Below are positions 7,135 to 16,187 of a stretch of 64,000 bases of DNA, in pieces. The stretch is from NCBI GenBank assembly GCA_947630715.1, contig CANRIP010000007.1, positions 1 to 64,000 on the forward strand, given 5' to 3'. The translations under genes and the position numbers were made by a program. The stretch's first letter is position 1; each line of letters opens with the position of its first letter. The notes under the pieces are model-generated. The model worked only from the letters and a program-made list of their open reading frames with translations. It had not been told where the DNA came from and did no database searches. This stretch comes from an uncultured Acetatifactor sp. GTDB lineage: Bacteria > Bacillota > Clostridia > Lachnospirales > Lachnospiraceae.

Positions 7135-9846
7135 CTAAAAGTGTCTGCTCCGGGACGGCCCGGCAGAAAACAGCGCCATAAATTCATGAGCCAGCAGGGG
7201 CATGGCGGAAAGTCCGGCCAGCCGGATCCATTCCATCCGGGAAAGGGAGGAGGTTCCAAAGGCTCCGATCAGAAAGGGAACCTCCGTCACCGCAAACTGA
7301 AGCAGGAAACCGGCCACGCAGGCAAGAATCATCAGGCCGTTTTCCAGATGATTCATGCGGAATACGGATCTGTGTACGTCCCGCATTCCCACCGCATGAA
7401 AGAGCTGGGACATCCCAAGCACCGTAAACGCATAGGTCTGAGCCCGGGACAACAGCCCCGGATCCTCCAGCACATGTGAAATCTGCCCCAGGCTCAGGGG
7501 CAGCCCCTGCCCCCGGATCACCGTGCAGGGAACCAGAAAGAACGCCGCCAGACTGATCCCCGCGATCAACGCCCCGTAAAAACAGGTACAGGCGAGGCCG
7601 CCTCTGGCAAACAGGCTTTCCTGCGCCTTTCTGGGCTTTTGCCGCATCAGCCCGGCGCCGTCGTTTTTATCCACCCCCAAAGCCAGAGCCGGAAGGGAGT
7701 CCGTAATCAGGTTAATCCAGAGAATATGGCTGGACTTTAAAGGGGCCGCAAGGCCGCATATCACCGCTAAGAACATGGTAAACAGCTCGCCTAAGTTGGA
7801 GGAAAGCAGGAAGATCACCGACTTTCGGATATTCTCGTATACCCCCCTGCCTTCCTCAATCGCCCGCCGGATGGTGGCAAAATTATCGTCCGTCAAAATC
7901 ATGTCGGAAGCCTGTCTGGCCACGTCGGTGCCCGTCATCCCCATGGCGATCCCGATATCGGCCTTTTTTAAGGAGGGGGCATCGTTGACCCCGTCCCCGG
8001 TCATAGCGACGATCTCTCCCCTCTTTCGGAACCCGTCCACAATGCGCACCTTCTGGGCGGGCGATACCCGGGCGAACACCCGCACATTCTCCAGCTTTTC
8101 CGTGAGCGCCTCATCCGATAGCTGCTCCAACTGTTCTCCCGTCAGGCATTGATCCGGCCGTTGGGCGATCCCAAGCTGCCTCCCGATGGCAAAGGCGGTT
8201 TCCACATGATCCCCTGTGATCATCACCGTGGTCACCCCGGCGGCCTTAAAGTCCTCCACCGCCCTTGCGGCCTCCGGCCTGGCGGGATCCCTCATCCCCA
8301 CCAGACCCAGAAACACCAGTTGTTCCTCCGCAGGTGCGTCCGCGCCGGGACGCATGGCCACCGCCAGCGTCCGGAGCGCATCCCCCGACATCTCCTGCAC
8401 CGCCCTGCGGATCTGTCTGCGGCAGGCGTCCGTCATCCGAACCGGCCCCTCCGGCGTCTGTACCCCCACACAGTGTTTCAGCACCTCATCCGGCGCCCCT
8501 TTGGTATAGCTGACCAGCTCCGCCGTACAACTGGCGGCCCTGAGTTCCGCCCCGGACAGACGCATCCGCCTGTGATGGGTTGTCATCATCTTCCGCTCCG
8601 AATCGAAGGGCAGCTCGCCGATCCTGGGAAGAAACTGATCCAGCTCCTTTTTGTCCAGTCCCTGGGCCTCCCCCAGATCCAAAAGGGCAAGCTCCGTGGG
8701 ATCTCCCGTCCTGTGCCCCGGCTCAATCGACCCGTCGTTACAGGCCACGCACCCGTACAAAAAATCCGGGCACCGGGAAAGCTGCACCTGATCCGCCGGG
8801 TGGATTTCCCCGTTATAAAAACATGTTTCCACCGTCATACGGTTCTGGGTCAGAGTCCCCGTCTTATCGGTACACACCACGCTCACCGACCCCAGCGTCT
8901 CCACGGACGGCAGTTTCCGCACAATGGTATTGACCTTGACCATCTTGGTAACGGAAAGGGCAAGGCAGATCGTGACCACCGCGGGCAGTCCCTCCGGCAC
9001 CGCCGCCACCGCCAGGCTGATGGCGGTAATCAGCATCTCCGGGATGTTCCGCCTCTGAACCACCGCGATCCCAAACAGCGCCGCGCATAACAAAAGGCTT
9101 AACAGGCTCAATACCTTTCCCAGCTCCCCCAGCCTTTTTTGAAGGGGCGTCATTTCCTCCCCGGCCTGGGTGATCATGGACGCGATGCAGCCCAGCTCCG
9201 TGTCCATTCCCACGGCGGTGACAATCCCTTCTCCCCGGCCGTAGGTAACCAGGGTGGACATGTACGCCATGTTCTTCCTGTCTCCCAAGGGCAGCCCTGG
9301 CCCCTGTGGCGCCACAAAATCCGGATCCTTTTCCATAGGCAGGGACTCGCCGGTCAGGGCGGATTCCTCCGTCTTCAGGCTGGCGGCGGCCGTCAGCCGA
9401 AGATCCGCCGGCACCTGGCAGCCCGCCTCCAGATACACCAGATCCCCCACCACCAGTTCCTCCGCCGGAATTTCCGTCCGCTGTCCCTCCCGGATCACCG
9501 CCGCCTTGGGGCTGGCCAGTTTCTGTAAGGATTCCAGGGCCTTTCTCGCCTTCCCCTCCTGGAGCATCCCCACCGCCGCGTTCAAAAGCACCACTGCCCC
9601 GATGATCACCGCGTCGCTGATCTCTCCCAAAAGCGCCGAAACCACCAGCGCCACCAGCAGCACATAAATCAGCGGATCGTTCAACTGTTCCAGAAAGGTT
9701 TCCACAGGCGTTTTCTGCCGCACCGTTTTCATCCGGTTGGGGCCGTTTCGCTTGAACCGCGCCGCCGCCTCCGCCCAGGAAAGCCCCCTTTCCGCATCCG
9801 TCCCCAATTCTGTTTCCACCTGATGTATTCCAGCCTGTTCAAACAC
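7135..9846 (-). CDS. P2A-type calcium-transporting ATPase
   Basis: This is a P-type ATPase of 903 residues that would export Ca2+ (or a related divalent cation) across the cell membrane. Visible in order are an N-terminal cation-ATPase domain, TGES (175-178), the M4 motif VPEGLP (283-288) with its ion-binding glutamate, the phosphorylated aspartate in DKTGTLT (D327), the TGDGVND hinge (616-622) and the M6 motif NLITDSLPA. Together these point to the SERCA/PMCA-like P2A group. The start is a GTG at 9846, with GGGAGG 8 nt upstream. That ribosome binding site lies in the 3' arm of a hairpin. Confidence 0.92.
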   Translation of the reverse strand: MFEQAGIHQVETELGTDAERGLSWAEAAARFKRNGPNRMKTVRQKTPVETFLEQLNDPLIYVLLVALVVSALLGEISDAVIIGAVVLLNAAVGMLQEGKARKALESLQKLASPKAAVIREGQRTEIPAEELVVGDLVYLEAGCQVPADLRLTAAASLKTEESALTGESLPMEKDPDFVAPQGPGLPLGDRKNMAYMSTLVTYGRGEGIVTAVGMDTELGCIASMITQAGEEMTPLQKRLGELGKVLSLLSLLLCAALFGIAVVQRRNIPEMLITAISLAVAAVPEGLPAVVTICLALSVTKMVKVNTIVRKLPSVETLGSVSVVCTDKTGTLTQNRMTVETCFYNGEIHPADQVQLSRCPDFLYGCVACNDGSIEPGHRTGDPTELALLDLGEAQGLDKKELDQFLPRIGELPFDSERKMMTTHHRRMRLSGAELRAASCTAELVSYTKGAPDEVLKHCVGVQTPEGPVRMTDACRRQIRRAVQEMSGDALRTLAVAMRPGADAPAEEQLVFLGLVGMRDPARPEAARAVEDFKAAGVTTVMITGDHVETAFAIGRQLGIAQRPDQCLTGEQLEQLSDEALTEKLENVRVFARVSPAQKVRIVDGFRKRGEIVAMTGDGVNDAPSLKKADIGIAMGMTGTDVARQASDMILTDDNFATIRRAIEEGRGVYENIRKSVIFLLSSNLGELFTMFLAVICGLAAPLKSSHILWINLITDSLPALALGVDKNDGAGLMRQKPRKAQESLFARGGLACTCFYGALIAGISLAAFFLVPCTVIRGQGLPLSLGQISHVLEDPGLLSRAQTYAFTVLGMSQLFHAVGMRDVHRSVFRMNHLENGLMILACVAGFLLQFAVTEVPFLIGAFGTSSLSRMEWIRLAGLSAMPLLAHEFMALFSAGPSRSRHF

Positions 9847-9847
9847 G

Positions 9848-9896
9848 AAAAAAACCTCCCGAAGCTTGTCTGCATTGCATTCTATGCCTTCGGGAG
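9848..9896 (-). terminator. Terminator-like hairpin that contains the ATPase ribosome binding site
   Basis: On the minus strand CTCCCGAAG (9888-9896) pairs perfectly with CTTCGGGAG (9856-9864). A smaller GCAT/ATGC hairpin lies in the 23-nt loop, and a seven-U tract follows (9848-9854). It has the form of an intrinsic terminator for the peptide-transporter operon that ends at 9993. However, the GTG start of the ATPase lies immediately after the U-tract, and the 3' arm GGGAGG is its only Shine-Dalgarno. It could therefore also control the ATPase. Confidence 0.75.
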
Positions 9897-9992
9897 AGAA
9901 AGTATGTCCTGTTTTATTCTGCTGTTTTACGCCGCGGTTTCACCCAGGACGGCAGAGCCGCCAGGGTACCCCGTTTCCGTTCGGGTTTCCGT

Positions 9993-11567
9993 TCAGGATT
10001 CCGCCAAAAGCTGCCTTGTGTATTCCTCCCTGGGTTCGCGAAACACCTCCTCCGTGTCTCCGATTTCAATGATTTTCCCCTGCCGCATCACCATGATCCG
10101 GTCGCACATCCGGTATACCACATTGATGTCATGAGAAATAAACAGATAGGACAGGCCCAGCTCCTGCTGCAAACCCTGCATCAGTTCCATGATCTGCGCC
10201 TGGATCGTCACATCCAGGGCCGAAAGCGGCTCGTCCGCCACAATCAGGCCGGGTTTCGTGATCAGGGCCTGGGCAATGCTGACCCGCTGCCTCTGGCCCC
10301 CGGAAAGCTGAGAAGGCTTTCTGTGGAAATACGAATCCTCCAGCCCTACCCGCCGCAGCATCTGATAGGCCGCCTCCTTCATATCCTCCTTGGTCATGGG
10401 GCGGGCTCCCTCTCTTGCGCTCTGGGCCCGCAAGGGTTCCATCAACAGCCATCCCACGGTCCCGGCGGGATTCAAGCTGCTGTAAGGATCCTGAAAGATC
10501 ATCTGAGGCCGCAGGGTGTGATGAAGGATCTTCCCCTCCACGTCCCGGTTCATGCCAAGTATCGCCTTTGCCAGCGACGTCTTGCCGCAGCCGCTCTCCC
10601 CCACCAGCCCCAGGCTCTCGCCTTGGCGGATCTCGAAATCCGCGTTCTGCACCACGCAGCGATGTTTTTTCCGGTCAAACAGACTGTTGCCGCTCTCCCG
10701 GTAATACACGGAAAGGTTTCTGACCTCCGCCACCGGCTCCCCCAGGCTCTCCCCCGGCTCCCGGCGTTCCTCCAGGCTCCTGTTTTTCTTCACTCTCCCG
10801 GGAACCGCCTGAATCAGTCTCCGGGTATACTCCTGCCTGGGATGGAGAAAAATCTGTTCCGCCGTTCCCTGCTCCACCACGCAGCCGTCCTTCATCACCG
10901 CGATCCTGCCGCAGATCCTTTTGGCCAGGTTCAGATCGTGAGTGATAAACAGCATGGCGTTATTCTCTTTCTCATTGATGGATTTTAACAGCCGGATGAT
11001 CTGATTCTGCACGGTCACGTCCAGGGCCGTAGTGGGCTCGTCGGCCACGATCAGCCTGGGATGCAGGATCACCGCCATGGCGATCATCACCCGCTGGCGC
11101 ATTCCGCCGGAAAGCTGATGGGGGTAGCTGGCGTAGATGCGCTCCTCCTCGGAAAGCCCTGCCGCCCGGAAGGATTCCAGCACCTTCTCCTTCCGTTCCC
11201 GGGGCGAAAGGCTTGTGTGCAGCCTTAACACCTCGTCCACCTGGAGCCCCACTCTCTGGGTGGGGTTTAAGGACGTCATGGGTTCCTGAAACACCATGGA
11301 CATCTTCTCCCCCTGATACCTTCGGTACAGCCCCCTGTCCCTGGGCTTGCCGGCCTCCAGCAGAACCTGGCCGTCAAACAGAATCCGTCCCGACGTCACG
11401 CGGGCGTTGTCCGCCACCAGCCCCATCAAAGTCAGGGCCGTAACGGATTTCCCGGAGCCGGATTCTCCCACCACGCCCAGAATCTCTCCGTCATGGAATT
11501 CCAGCGTAACGTTTTTGACCACCTCCGGGCCGTCAAAGGCCACGGAAAGATTTTCCACCCGAATCAT
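9993..11567 (-). CDS. Oligopeptide ABC transporter, fused two-domain ATPase
   Basis: The 524-residue protein contains two complete ABC ATPase modules of the Dpp/Opp type, corresponding to separate DppD and DppF in most systems (YejF/GsiA-like arrangement). Module 1 has Walker A GESGSGKS (34-41) and signature LSGGMRQR (152-159). Module 2 has Walker A GESGCGKT (323-330) and signature LSGGQRQR. Each module ends with the peptide-importer extension ([20 protein letters not shown]). It overlaps the upstream permease gene by 4 bp and is the last gene of the operon. Confidence 0.93.
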   Translation of the reverse strand: MIRVENLSVAFDGPEVVKNVTLEFHDGEILGVVGESGSGKSVTALTLMGLVADNARVTSGRILFDGQVLLEAGKPRDRGLYRRYQGEKMSMVFQEPMTSLNPTQRVGLQVDEVLRLHTSLSPRERKEKVLESFRAAGLSEEERIYASYPHQLSGGMRQRVMIAMAVILHPRLIVADEPTTALDVTVQNQIIRLLKSINEKENNAMLFITHDLNLAKRICGRIAVMKDGCVVEQGTAEQIFLHPRQEYTRRLIQAVPGRVKKNRSLEERREPGESLGEPVAEVRNLSVYYRESGNSLFDRKKHRCVVQNADFEIRQGESLGLVGESGCGKTSLAKAILGMNRDVEGKILHHTLRPQMIFQDPYSSLNPAGTVGWLLMEPLRAQSAREGARPMTKEDMKEAAYQMLRRVGLEDSYFHRKPSQLSGGQRQRVSIAQALITKPGLIVADEPLSALDVTIQAQIMELMQGLQQELGLSYLFISHDINVVYRMCDRIMVMRQGKIIEIGDTEEVFREPREEYTRQLLAES

Positions 11568-12373
11568 TCCCCCAGCCTCCTTAATCCCTCCCCAAAGAGA
11601 GAAAATCCCAGCACGATCCAGACGATGGCAAGCCCCGGGATCAGCGCATACCAGGGCGCCGACTGTAAAAATCCCTGGGCATCCGAAAGCATGTTGCCCA
11701 GGCTTGCGTCCGGCGGCTGCACCCCGATCCCCAGATAGCTCATCCCGGACTCCGCCAGAATGGCGTTATTCAGCCCGATCACCAGGGAAACCCCCAGCAC
11801 CGGCAGAACATTGGGGAGAATATGTACAAAGAGAATCCTAAGCTTTCCCACGCCCATCAGCCTTGCCCGCATAATATAGTCCGCATCCCGCAGCTTCACA
11901 TATTCGCTTCGGACGATGCGCACATAGCTGGGCGTAAACACAATCCCCAGGGAGAGGATCAGGTTCTGCCTCCCGTTGCCTAAAAGACTGATCATGACCA
12001 GCGCAAGCAGGATGCTGGGAAATCCGTTGACCGCGTCGATCACGCGCATAACCGCCTCGTCAAAAACCCCGCCGAAATATCCGGTCAGCGCCCCCAGCAG
12101 AATCCCAAAGAACGCGGAAAACAGAACCACCAGCAAACTGATGCAGATGGTGGTACCCATGCCCTGCATCACCCGGGAAAACAGATCCCGCCCGAAATTG
12201 TCCGTGCCGAATAAATGCCGCAGGGACGGCGCCTGAAAACGCTCCGCCGCTGACATGGCCGTGGTACCAAAGGGCGTCCAGAAAGCCCCCAGAAGGCCCA
12301 GCCCCGCCGCAGACCCTGTCATGGCCATTCCCGCGATCAGATATGGATTTTGTTTTTTCCTTCCCGGTTTCAT
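11564..12373 (-). CDS. Peptide ABC transporter permease (DppC type)
   Basis: This is a membrane permease with six predicted segments, the GTDNFGRDLFSR motif and the EAA loop characteristic of DppC/OppC. With the ATG at 12373 it has 269 residues and starts about a dozen residues before the first membrane segment. The open frame continues to a GTG at 12445 that would overlap the upstream permease by 11 bp. Neither start has an ideal Shine-Dalgarno, so the N-terminus is uncertain. It pairs with the DppB-type permease in the inner membrane. Confidence 0.9.
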   Translation of the reverse strand: MKPGRKKQNPYLIAGMAMTGSAAGLGLLGAFWTPFGTTAMSAAERFQAPSLRHLFGTDNFGRDLFSRVMQGMGTTICISLLVVLFSAFFGILLGALTGYFGGVFDEAVMRVIDAVNGFPSILLALVMISLLGNGRQNLILSLGIVFTPSYVRIVRSEYVKLRDADYIMRARLMGVGKLRILFVHILPNVLPVLGVSLVIGLNNAILAESGMSYLGIGVQPPDASLGNMLSDAQGFLQSAPWYALIPGLAIVWIVLGFSLFGEGLRRLGE

Positions 12374-12434
12374 GAGCCTTTCCCGGACTCCTTTCGTCTG
12401 TTTCGTCCCCGTTTCCTTCCGAACGCCGTCCCGT

Positions 12435-13394
12435 CTACTTTTCACTGATCCTGGGATCGATCACCCGGTACAGAATGTCCACCAGAAAATACACCAGAAT
12501 CACCACAAAGGTGATATACAGAATCAAAATCTCCACCACCGGGAAATCCCGGTTGTTCACAGAGCTTACCAAAAGCCTTCCGATGCCGGGCAGCCCAAAA
12601 ACCTGCTCGATCACGATGCTGCCGGCCACAATCTCCGCTACGATCATTCCCAGAAACGTAACCACCGGCATCAAAGCGTTTCGCAGCACATGGCCGTACA
12701 TGACCCGCCGCCTGGTGCAGCCCTTGCCGTACGCGGTTCTCACATAATCCGCCCCCATCTGCGTCAGCATGGAATTCCTCAGAAACCGCGCCGTCATGGC
12801 AATCTTCGGAATAGCCACGGACAGCGCCGGAAAAAACAGATATCCCAGGAAAGCCGGAAAGTCCTTCTCATAGCTCACATACCCTCCCGGTACAAAGAAA
12901 TGCAGAACGATGCCGAAAAGATAAGTGACCAGTATCCCCAGAAAAAAGGAGGGAATGGCCATGGACGCCTGGGTCAGCACCCCCAGCACAGCGTCCAGCG
13001 CGGGGTTTGCGCTTTTCGCCCAGATCACCCCCAGAGGAAGGGATATGAGCAGGATCAGCACAAAAGAAAAAGCCGCCAGCCAAAGCGTTACCGGCAGTTT
13101 ATCCCCGATCAGCTCCGCAACGGGCATCATCTCGTTCATATTTCTGGAATACCGGTAGCTGACCCCCAGATCCCCCCGCAGAATACCGCCGATCCAGTGA
13201 AAATACTGTTTCACCGGCGGCTCCGTCAGGCCCAGCTCCTCCCGCAGCTTTGCTTCCATCTCCGGCGTCGCCTCAGTCCCGAGAATGGAGGTCACCACAT
13301 CCCCGGGAATGATCTGAAACGCAAGGAAGACGGCAGCGGAGACTAAAAACAATGTCATAATGAGAGTAATCAGCTTTTTACCTAAGTATCTCAC
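12435..13394 (-). CDS. Peptide ABC transporter permease (DppB type)
   Basis: The 319-residue protein begins MRYLGKKLITLIMTLF, the usual DppB/OppB entry into the first membrane helix. It keeps the family's first loop (FQIIPGD, LGLTEPP, QYFHWIGGILRGDLGVSY) and the late cytoplasmic EAA loop (RTAYGKGCTRRRVMYGHVLRNAL). It forms the channel with the following DppC-type subunit. It lies 61 bp downstream of the binding-protein gene. Confidence 0.92.
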   Translation of the reverse strand: MRYLGKKLITLIMTLFLVSAAVFLAFQIIPGDVVTSILGTEATPEMEAKLREELGLTEPPVKQYFHWIGGILRGDLGVSYRYSRNMNEMMPVAELIGDKLPVTLWLAAFSFVLILLISLPLGVIWAKSANPALDAVLGVLTQASMAIPSFFLGILVTYLFGIVLHFFVPGGYVSYEKDFPAFLGYLFFPALSVAIPKIAMTARFLRNSMLTQMGADYVRTAYGKGCTRRRVMYGHVLRNALMPVVTFLGMIVAEIVAGSIVIEQVFGLPGIGRLLVSSVNNRDFPVVEILILYITFVVILVYFLVDILYRVIDPRISEK

Positions 13395-13455
13395 GCTTCC
13401 GCCTCCTTTCCCGCCGGCCCGCCCGGACAGGGCGGACCCTATCTTTTGGCGGATG

Positions 13456-15012
13456 TTATTCCACCAGATACACCGTGCTCAGATCCTGCACATAAACAGG
13501 ATAAAACCGGTAGCCCGCCAGCCGGTTGCTGAGGGCCGTCATGTTGCCCGGCACCTGAAGAAATGCCGTGGCCGCGTCGTCCGTCAAAAGCTTTTGAAGC
13601 TGCTTGTAATATTCCGCTTTCTTCACGGGATCCTGTTCCTTCTGGGCCTCCACAAAGATTCTGTCGTATTCCTCGTTGGAATAATTGATGAAATTCTTGG
13701 GGGAGTCCGTCTGGAACCGGTTCAGCAGATAGCCGGGCGTCTGGTCGCAGGTGATTCCGCTGATCGTCGCCGTATACTGCCGACCGTTATAAATGTCCTC
13801 CAGCCAGGTATCCCAATCCACCGGATGGATGGAGGCGTTGATTCCCACCGCTTTAAGCTGCTCCACAACCACCTCTCCGGTCTGCATGTGGAACTCGTAA
13901 TTGGAGGGGATATCGATCACCAGGTCGAAACCGTCCCCGTATCCCGCCTCCGCCAAAAGCTCCTTGGCCTTCTCCACATTGGCGTTGTTCCCGTACTCGT
14001 CATTTAAGTCCACATAATAGTCCGTCAGGCTGGGAAGCATGGCGGAACCGATCAGGGAGCCGCTGCCGCCGCCCACAAAGACGTTGACTTCTTCTTTATC
14101 GATGGCATACAGGATGGCCTGGCGAACCAGTACATTGTCAAGGGGTTCCACCGCGTTGTTCAAAAACAGCGCCTGCACCACGTTGGAGGGGGACGTCAGC
14201 ACCTGATGGGTTTCGCCGCCTGCCAGCGCCTGGGCCTGGGAATCCGTCAGGTAGGGATAAATATCAATGGAGCCTCCCTGCATTTCCATCAACGCCGTCT
14301 GCGCGCTGCCCGTGATCTTGAAAGTCACCTGATCCAGATAAGGCAGCCCTTCCTGCCAGTAATCAGGGTTCTTCTTCACCACGATCTCCTCCTGGGGCGT
14401 GTAGGACACAAAGGAAAACGGCCCCGTTCCAATGGGATCCGCGCCCTCCTCCTCGCCGCTGCCGGCGGGGATGATGGCCGCCACAAAGCTGTAAATCAGC
14501 TCCGTGTTGGCACTGCCCACTGTCACCTGAACCGTCTTATCATCCAGTATTTCCACGCCGGTAATACCGCCCTTCTCAGGGCTGAGCGCGGAGATCAGTG
14601 CCGTGCCGTCCAGCAGTCCGGATGCCCTCTCCAGCGAGTACTTCACATCCTCAGCAGTCACAGGGTCGCCGTTATGGAACTTTACGTTGTCTCTCAGGGT
14701 AAAGGTATAAACCAGATAATCCTCAGAGATCGTATAATCGCTGGCTACCGCACCGATCAAGTTTCCCTTTTCGTCAGACTTTACCAGTCCTTCAAAAATG
14801 TTGAACAGAATTTCTTTGGTTCCTGCCGCAGTTGCTAAATGAGGGTCAAGACTGTCGATATCCTGTTGTATTCCTACAACAACGGAGCCGCCGTAAGCCG
14901 GCTCCGCAGAGGAATTATCCCCCGAAGACTCTCCTGTGCCGTCCGAGCATCCGCCCAGTACAGCCATTGTCAGAAGCGCCGTCAAAAGTAAACCGCAAAG
15001 TTTCTTTTTCAT
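13456..15012 (-). CDS. Peptide ABC transporter substrate-binding lipoprotein (family 5)
   Basis: The 518-residue extracellular solute-binding protein captures oligopeptides or similar ligands for the permease encoded downstream. It has a lipoprotein signal with lipobox VLGGC (C22), a Ser/Gly/Glu-rich linker, and the family-5 signatures DSLDPHLAT near the start and a segment with LRDNVKFHNGDPVTAEDVKYS. GAGGAG precedes the ATG at 15012. It is the first gene of the operon (binding protein, DppB, DppC, fused ATPase) and has its own promoter. Confidence 0.93.
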   Translation of the reverse strand: MKKKLCGLLLTALLTMAVLGGCSDGTGESSGDNSSAEPAYGGSVVVGIQQDIDSLDPHLATAAGTKEILFNIFEGLVKSDEKGNLIGAVASDYTISEDYLVYTFTLRDNVKFHNGDPVTAEDVKYSLERASGLLDGTALISALSPEKGGITGVEILDDKTVQVTVGSANTELIYSFVAAIIPAGSGEEEGADPIGTGPFSFVSYTPQEEIVVKKNPDYWQEGLPYLDQVTFKITGSAQTALMEMQGGSIDIYPYLTDSQAQALAGGETHQVLTSPSNVVQALFLNNAVEPLDNVLVRQAILYAIDKEEVNVFVGGGSGSLIGSAMLPSLTDYYVDLNDEYGNNANVEKAKELLAEAGYGDGFDLVIDIPSNYEFHMQTGEVVVEQLKAVGINASIHPVDWDTWLEDIYNGRQYTATISGITCDQTPGYLLNRFQTDSPKNFINYSNEEYDRIFVEAQKEQDPVKKAEYYKQLQKLLTDDAATAFLQVPGNMTALSNRLAGYRFYPVYVQDLSTVYLVE

Positions 15013-15067
15013 AATTGCTCTTCTCCTCTTCGTTCAATAAACCTCTCACTATTCAATTGTTTCCCCT

Positions 15068-15095
15068 ATTGTACCACAGAATTTTCATATTGCAA
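15068..15095 (-). promoter_or_regulatory. Promoter of the peptide-transporter operon
   Basis: TTGCAA (15090-15095) and TACAAT (15068-15073) are spaced by 16 bp on the minus strand, about 56 bp before the binding-protein ATG. The promoter starts immediately downstream of the ATG-like end of a dispersed repeat element. Confidence 0.7.
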
Positions 15096-15101
15096 GCATT
15101 T

Positions 15102-15198
15102 TTACACCTCATTTCCGCGCTGATCTTTGCGCATAACGAGTTTGTGTCAAGCAGCGCGCGGACACAAATCTCGCGATTGAAAATTTTAATTTTCAATC
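15102..15198 (-). repeat. Dispersed Shine-Dalgarno-bearing element, long form (copy 1)
   Basis: In transcription order it begins with an AT-rich palindrome (arms GATTGAAAAT and ATTTTCAATC, 15175-15198). It continues with a 41-bp segment holding an 8-bp inverted repeat (TTTGTGTC/GACACAAA), then GCGCAAAGATCAGCGC, and ends in GAGGTGTAA followed by AAATG. Here the ATG opens only a 4-codon frame, so the element does not serve a gene start. It abuts the folD stop codon (15199). It is 97 bp long and nearly identical to the copy at 44861-44957. Confidence 0.85.
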
Positions 15199-16038
15199 TT
15201 ACACGCTCCGCCCCTCCACGCAGTTGTACATCAGCATGGCCACGGTCATGGGGCCGACGCCCCCGGGGACAGGCGTAATGGCCGAGGTATGGGGAGCCAC
15301 GCTGTCAAAGTCCACGTCCCCGCAAAGCTTGTTGTCCGCGTTTCTGTGGATCCCCACGTCGATGACCACCGCCCCCTCCTTCACATAATCCGCCGTCACA
15401 AACTTCGGTTTTCCCACCGCCACCACCAGAATGTCGGCGCGCCTTGTGATCTCCTTCAGGTTTTTGGTCCGGGAATGACACACCGTAACCGTCCCGTTTT
15501 CCCGCAGGAGCAGCATTGCCATGGGCTTTCCCACAATATTGCTTCGTCCCAGCACCACGCATTCCTTCCCCTCGATTGCGATCCCGGAACGCTTTAAAAG
15601 CTGGATCACGCCCGCCGGCGTACAGGACACGAAACCCGGACGGCCAATGCTTACGTTTCCCACATTGACGGGGTGGAAACCGTCCACATCCTTGTCCGGC
15701 GAGATGGCCATTAACACCCTGTCGCTGTCAATGTGCTCTGGCAGGGGCAACTGCACCAGAATGCCGCCCACCTGCGGATTTTCGTTTAATTCCCCGATCA
15801 GCTCCAAAAGCTCCTCCTGGGAGGTGTCCTCCTTGCGCTGGTACACCAGGGACTCGATACCCACATAGGCGCAGGCATTTTTCTTATTGTTGACATACAC
15901 GCTGGACGCAGGGTCATTCCCCACCTGAATCACCGCCAGGGTGAAGGTTTTTCCCTGCTCCTTCAGCGCGGCCGCCTTCTCCCGCAGTTCGTCCCTGATC
16001 TCCTGTGAAATTTTTTTCCCGTCAATGATCTGATACAT
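15199..16038 (-). CDS. folD: Methylenetetrahydrofolate dehydrogenase/cyclohydrolase
   Basis: FolD oxidises 5,10-methylene-THF to methenyl-THF with NADP and hydrolyses it to 10-formyl-THF in cytoplasmic one-carbon metabolism. The 279-residue length is standard. Diagnostic motifs are YVNNKKNACAYVGI with the catalytic lysine (about 52-53), VQLPLPEH, DKDVDGFH, GRSNIVGKP (NADP site) and the C-terminal TPVPGGVGPMTVAMLM. The start has GGGAGG upstream. It follows an intergenic 21-bp repeat array after the protease gene and is immediately followed by a dispersed repeat element. Confidence 0.96.
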   Translation of the reverse strand: MYQIIDGKKISQEIRDELREKAAALKEQGKTFTLAVIQVGNDPASSVYVNNKKNACAYVGIESLVYQRKEDTSQEELLELIGELNENPQVGGILVQLPLPEHIDSDRVLMAISPDKDVDGFHPVNVGNVSIGRPGFVSCTPAGVIQLLKRSGIAIEGKECVVLGRSNIVGKPMAMLLLRENGTVTVCHSRTKNLKEITRRADILVVAVGKPKFVTADYVKEGAVVIDVGIHRNADNKLCGDVDFDSVAPHTSAITPVPGGVGPMTVAMLMYNCVEGRSV

Positions 16039-16097
16039 GTCCGATGATTCCTCCCATCCTTTTCCGCCTTAATGCGGCTGTTTTCCCGGCTTAGGTT

Positions 16098-16181
16098 CCG
16101 CCGTTTCCGGTTTACATTCCTCGGTTCCCGGTTTGTTTTCTGCCGTTTCCGGTTTATTTTCCGCCGTTTCCCGGCTTGTTT
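16098..16181. repeat. 21-bp tandem repeats upstream of folD
   Basis: Four contiguous 21-bp units (16098, 16119, 16140 and 16161) share the pattern CCGCCGTTTCCGGTTTATTTT on the plus strand with a few changes each. They occupy most of the gap between the protease stop (16188) and folD. There is no open frame with a ribosome binding site across them. Confidence 0.8.
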
Positions 16182-16187
16182 CCCGAT

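Noticed and set aside
8149-9090. Long plus-strand open frames opposite real genes (also 12255-13346, 25472-26590, 52768-54018, 59699-60658)
   Set aside because: They lie antisense to genes with clear family motifs, have His/Pro/Arg-rich products without recognisable domains, and arise from the high GC content and codon pattern.
9848-9992. Known metal-ion riboswitch before the P-type ATPase
   Set aside because: I could not match the leader to the yybP-ykoY or other metal-riboswitch consensus; only the hairpin is supported.
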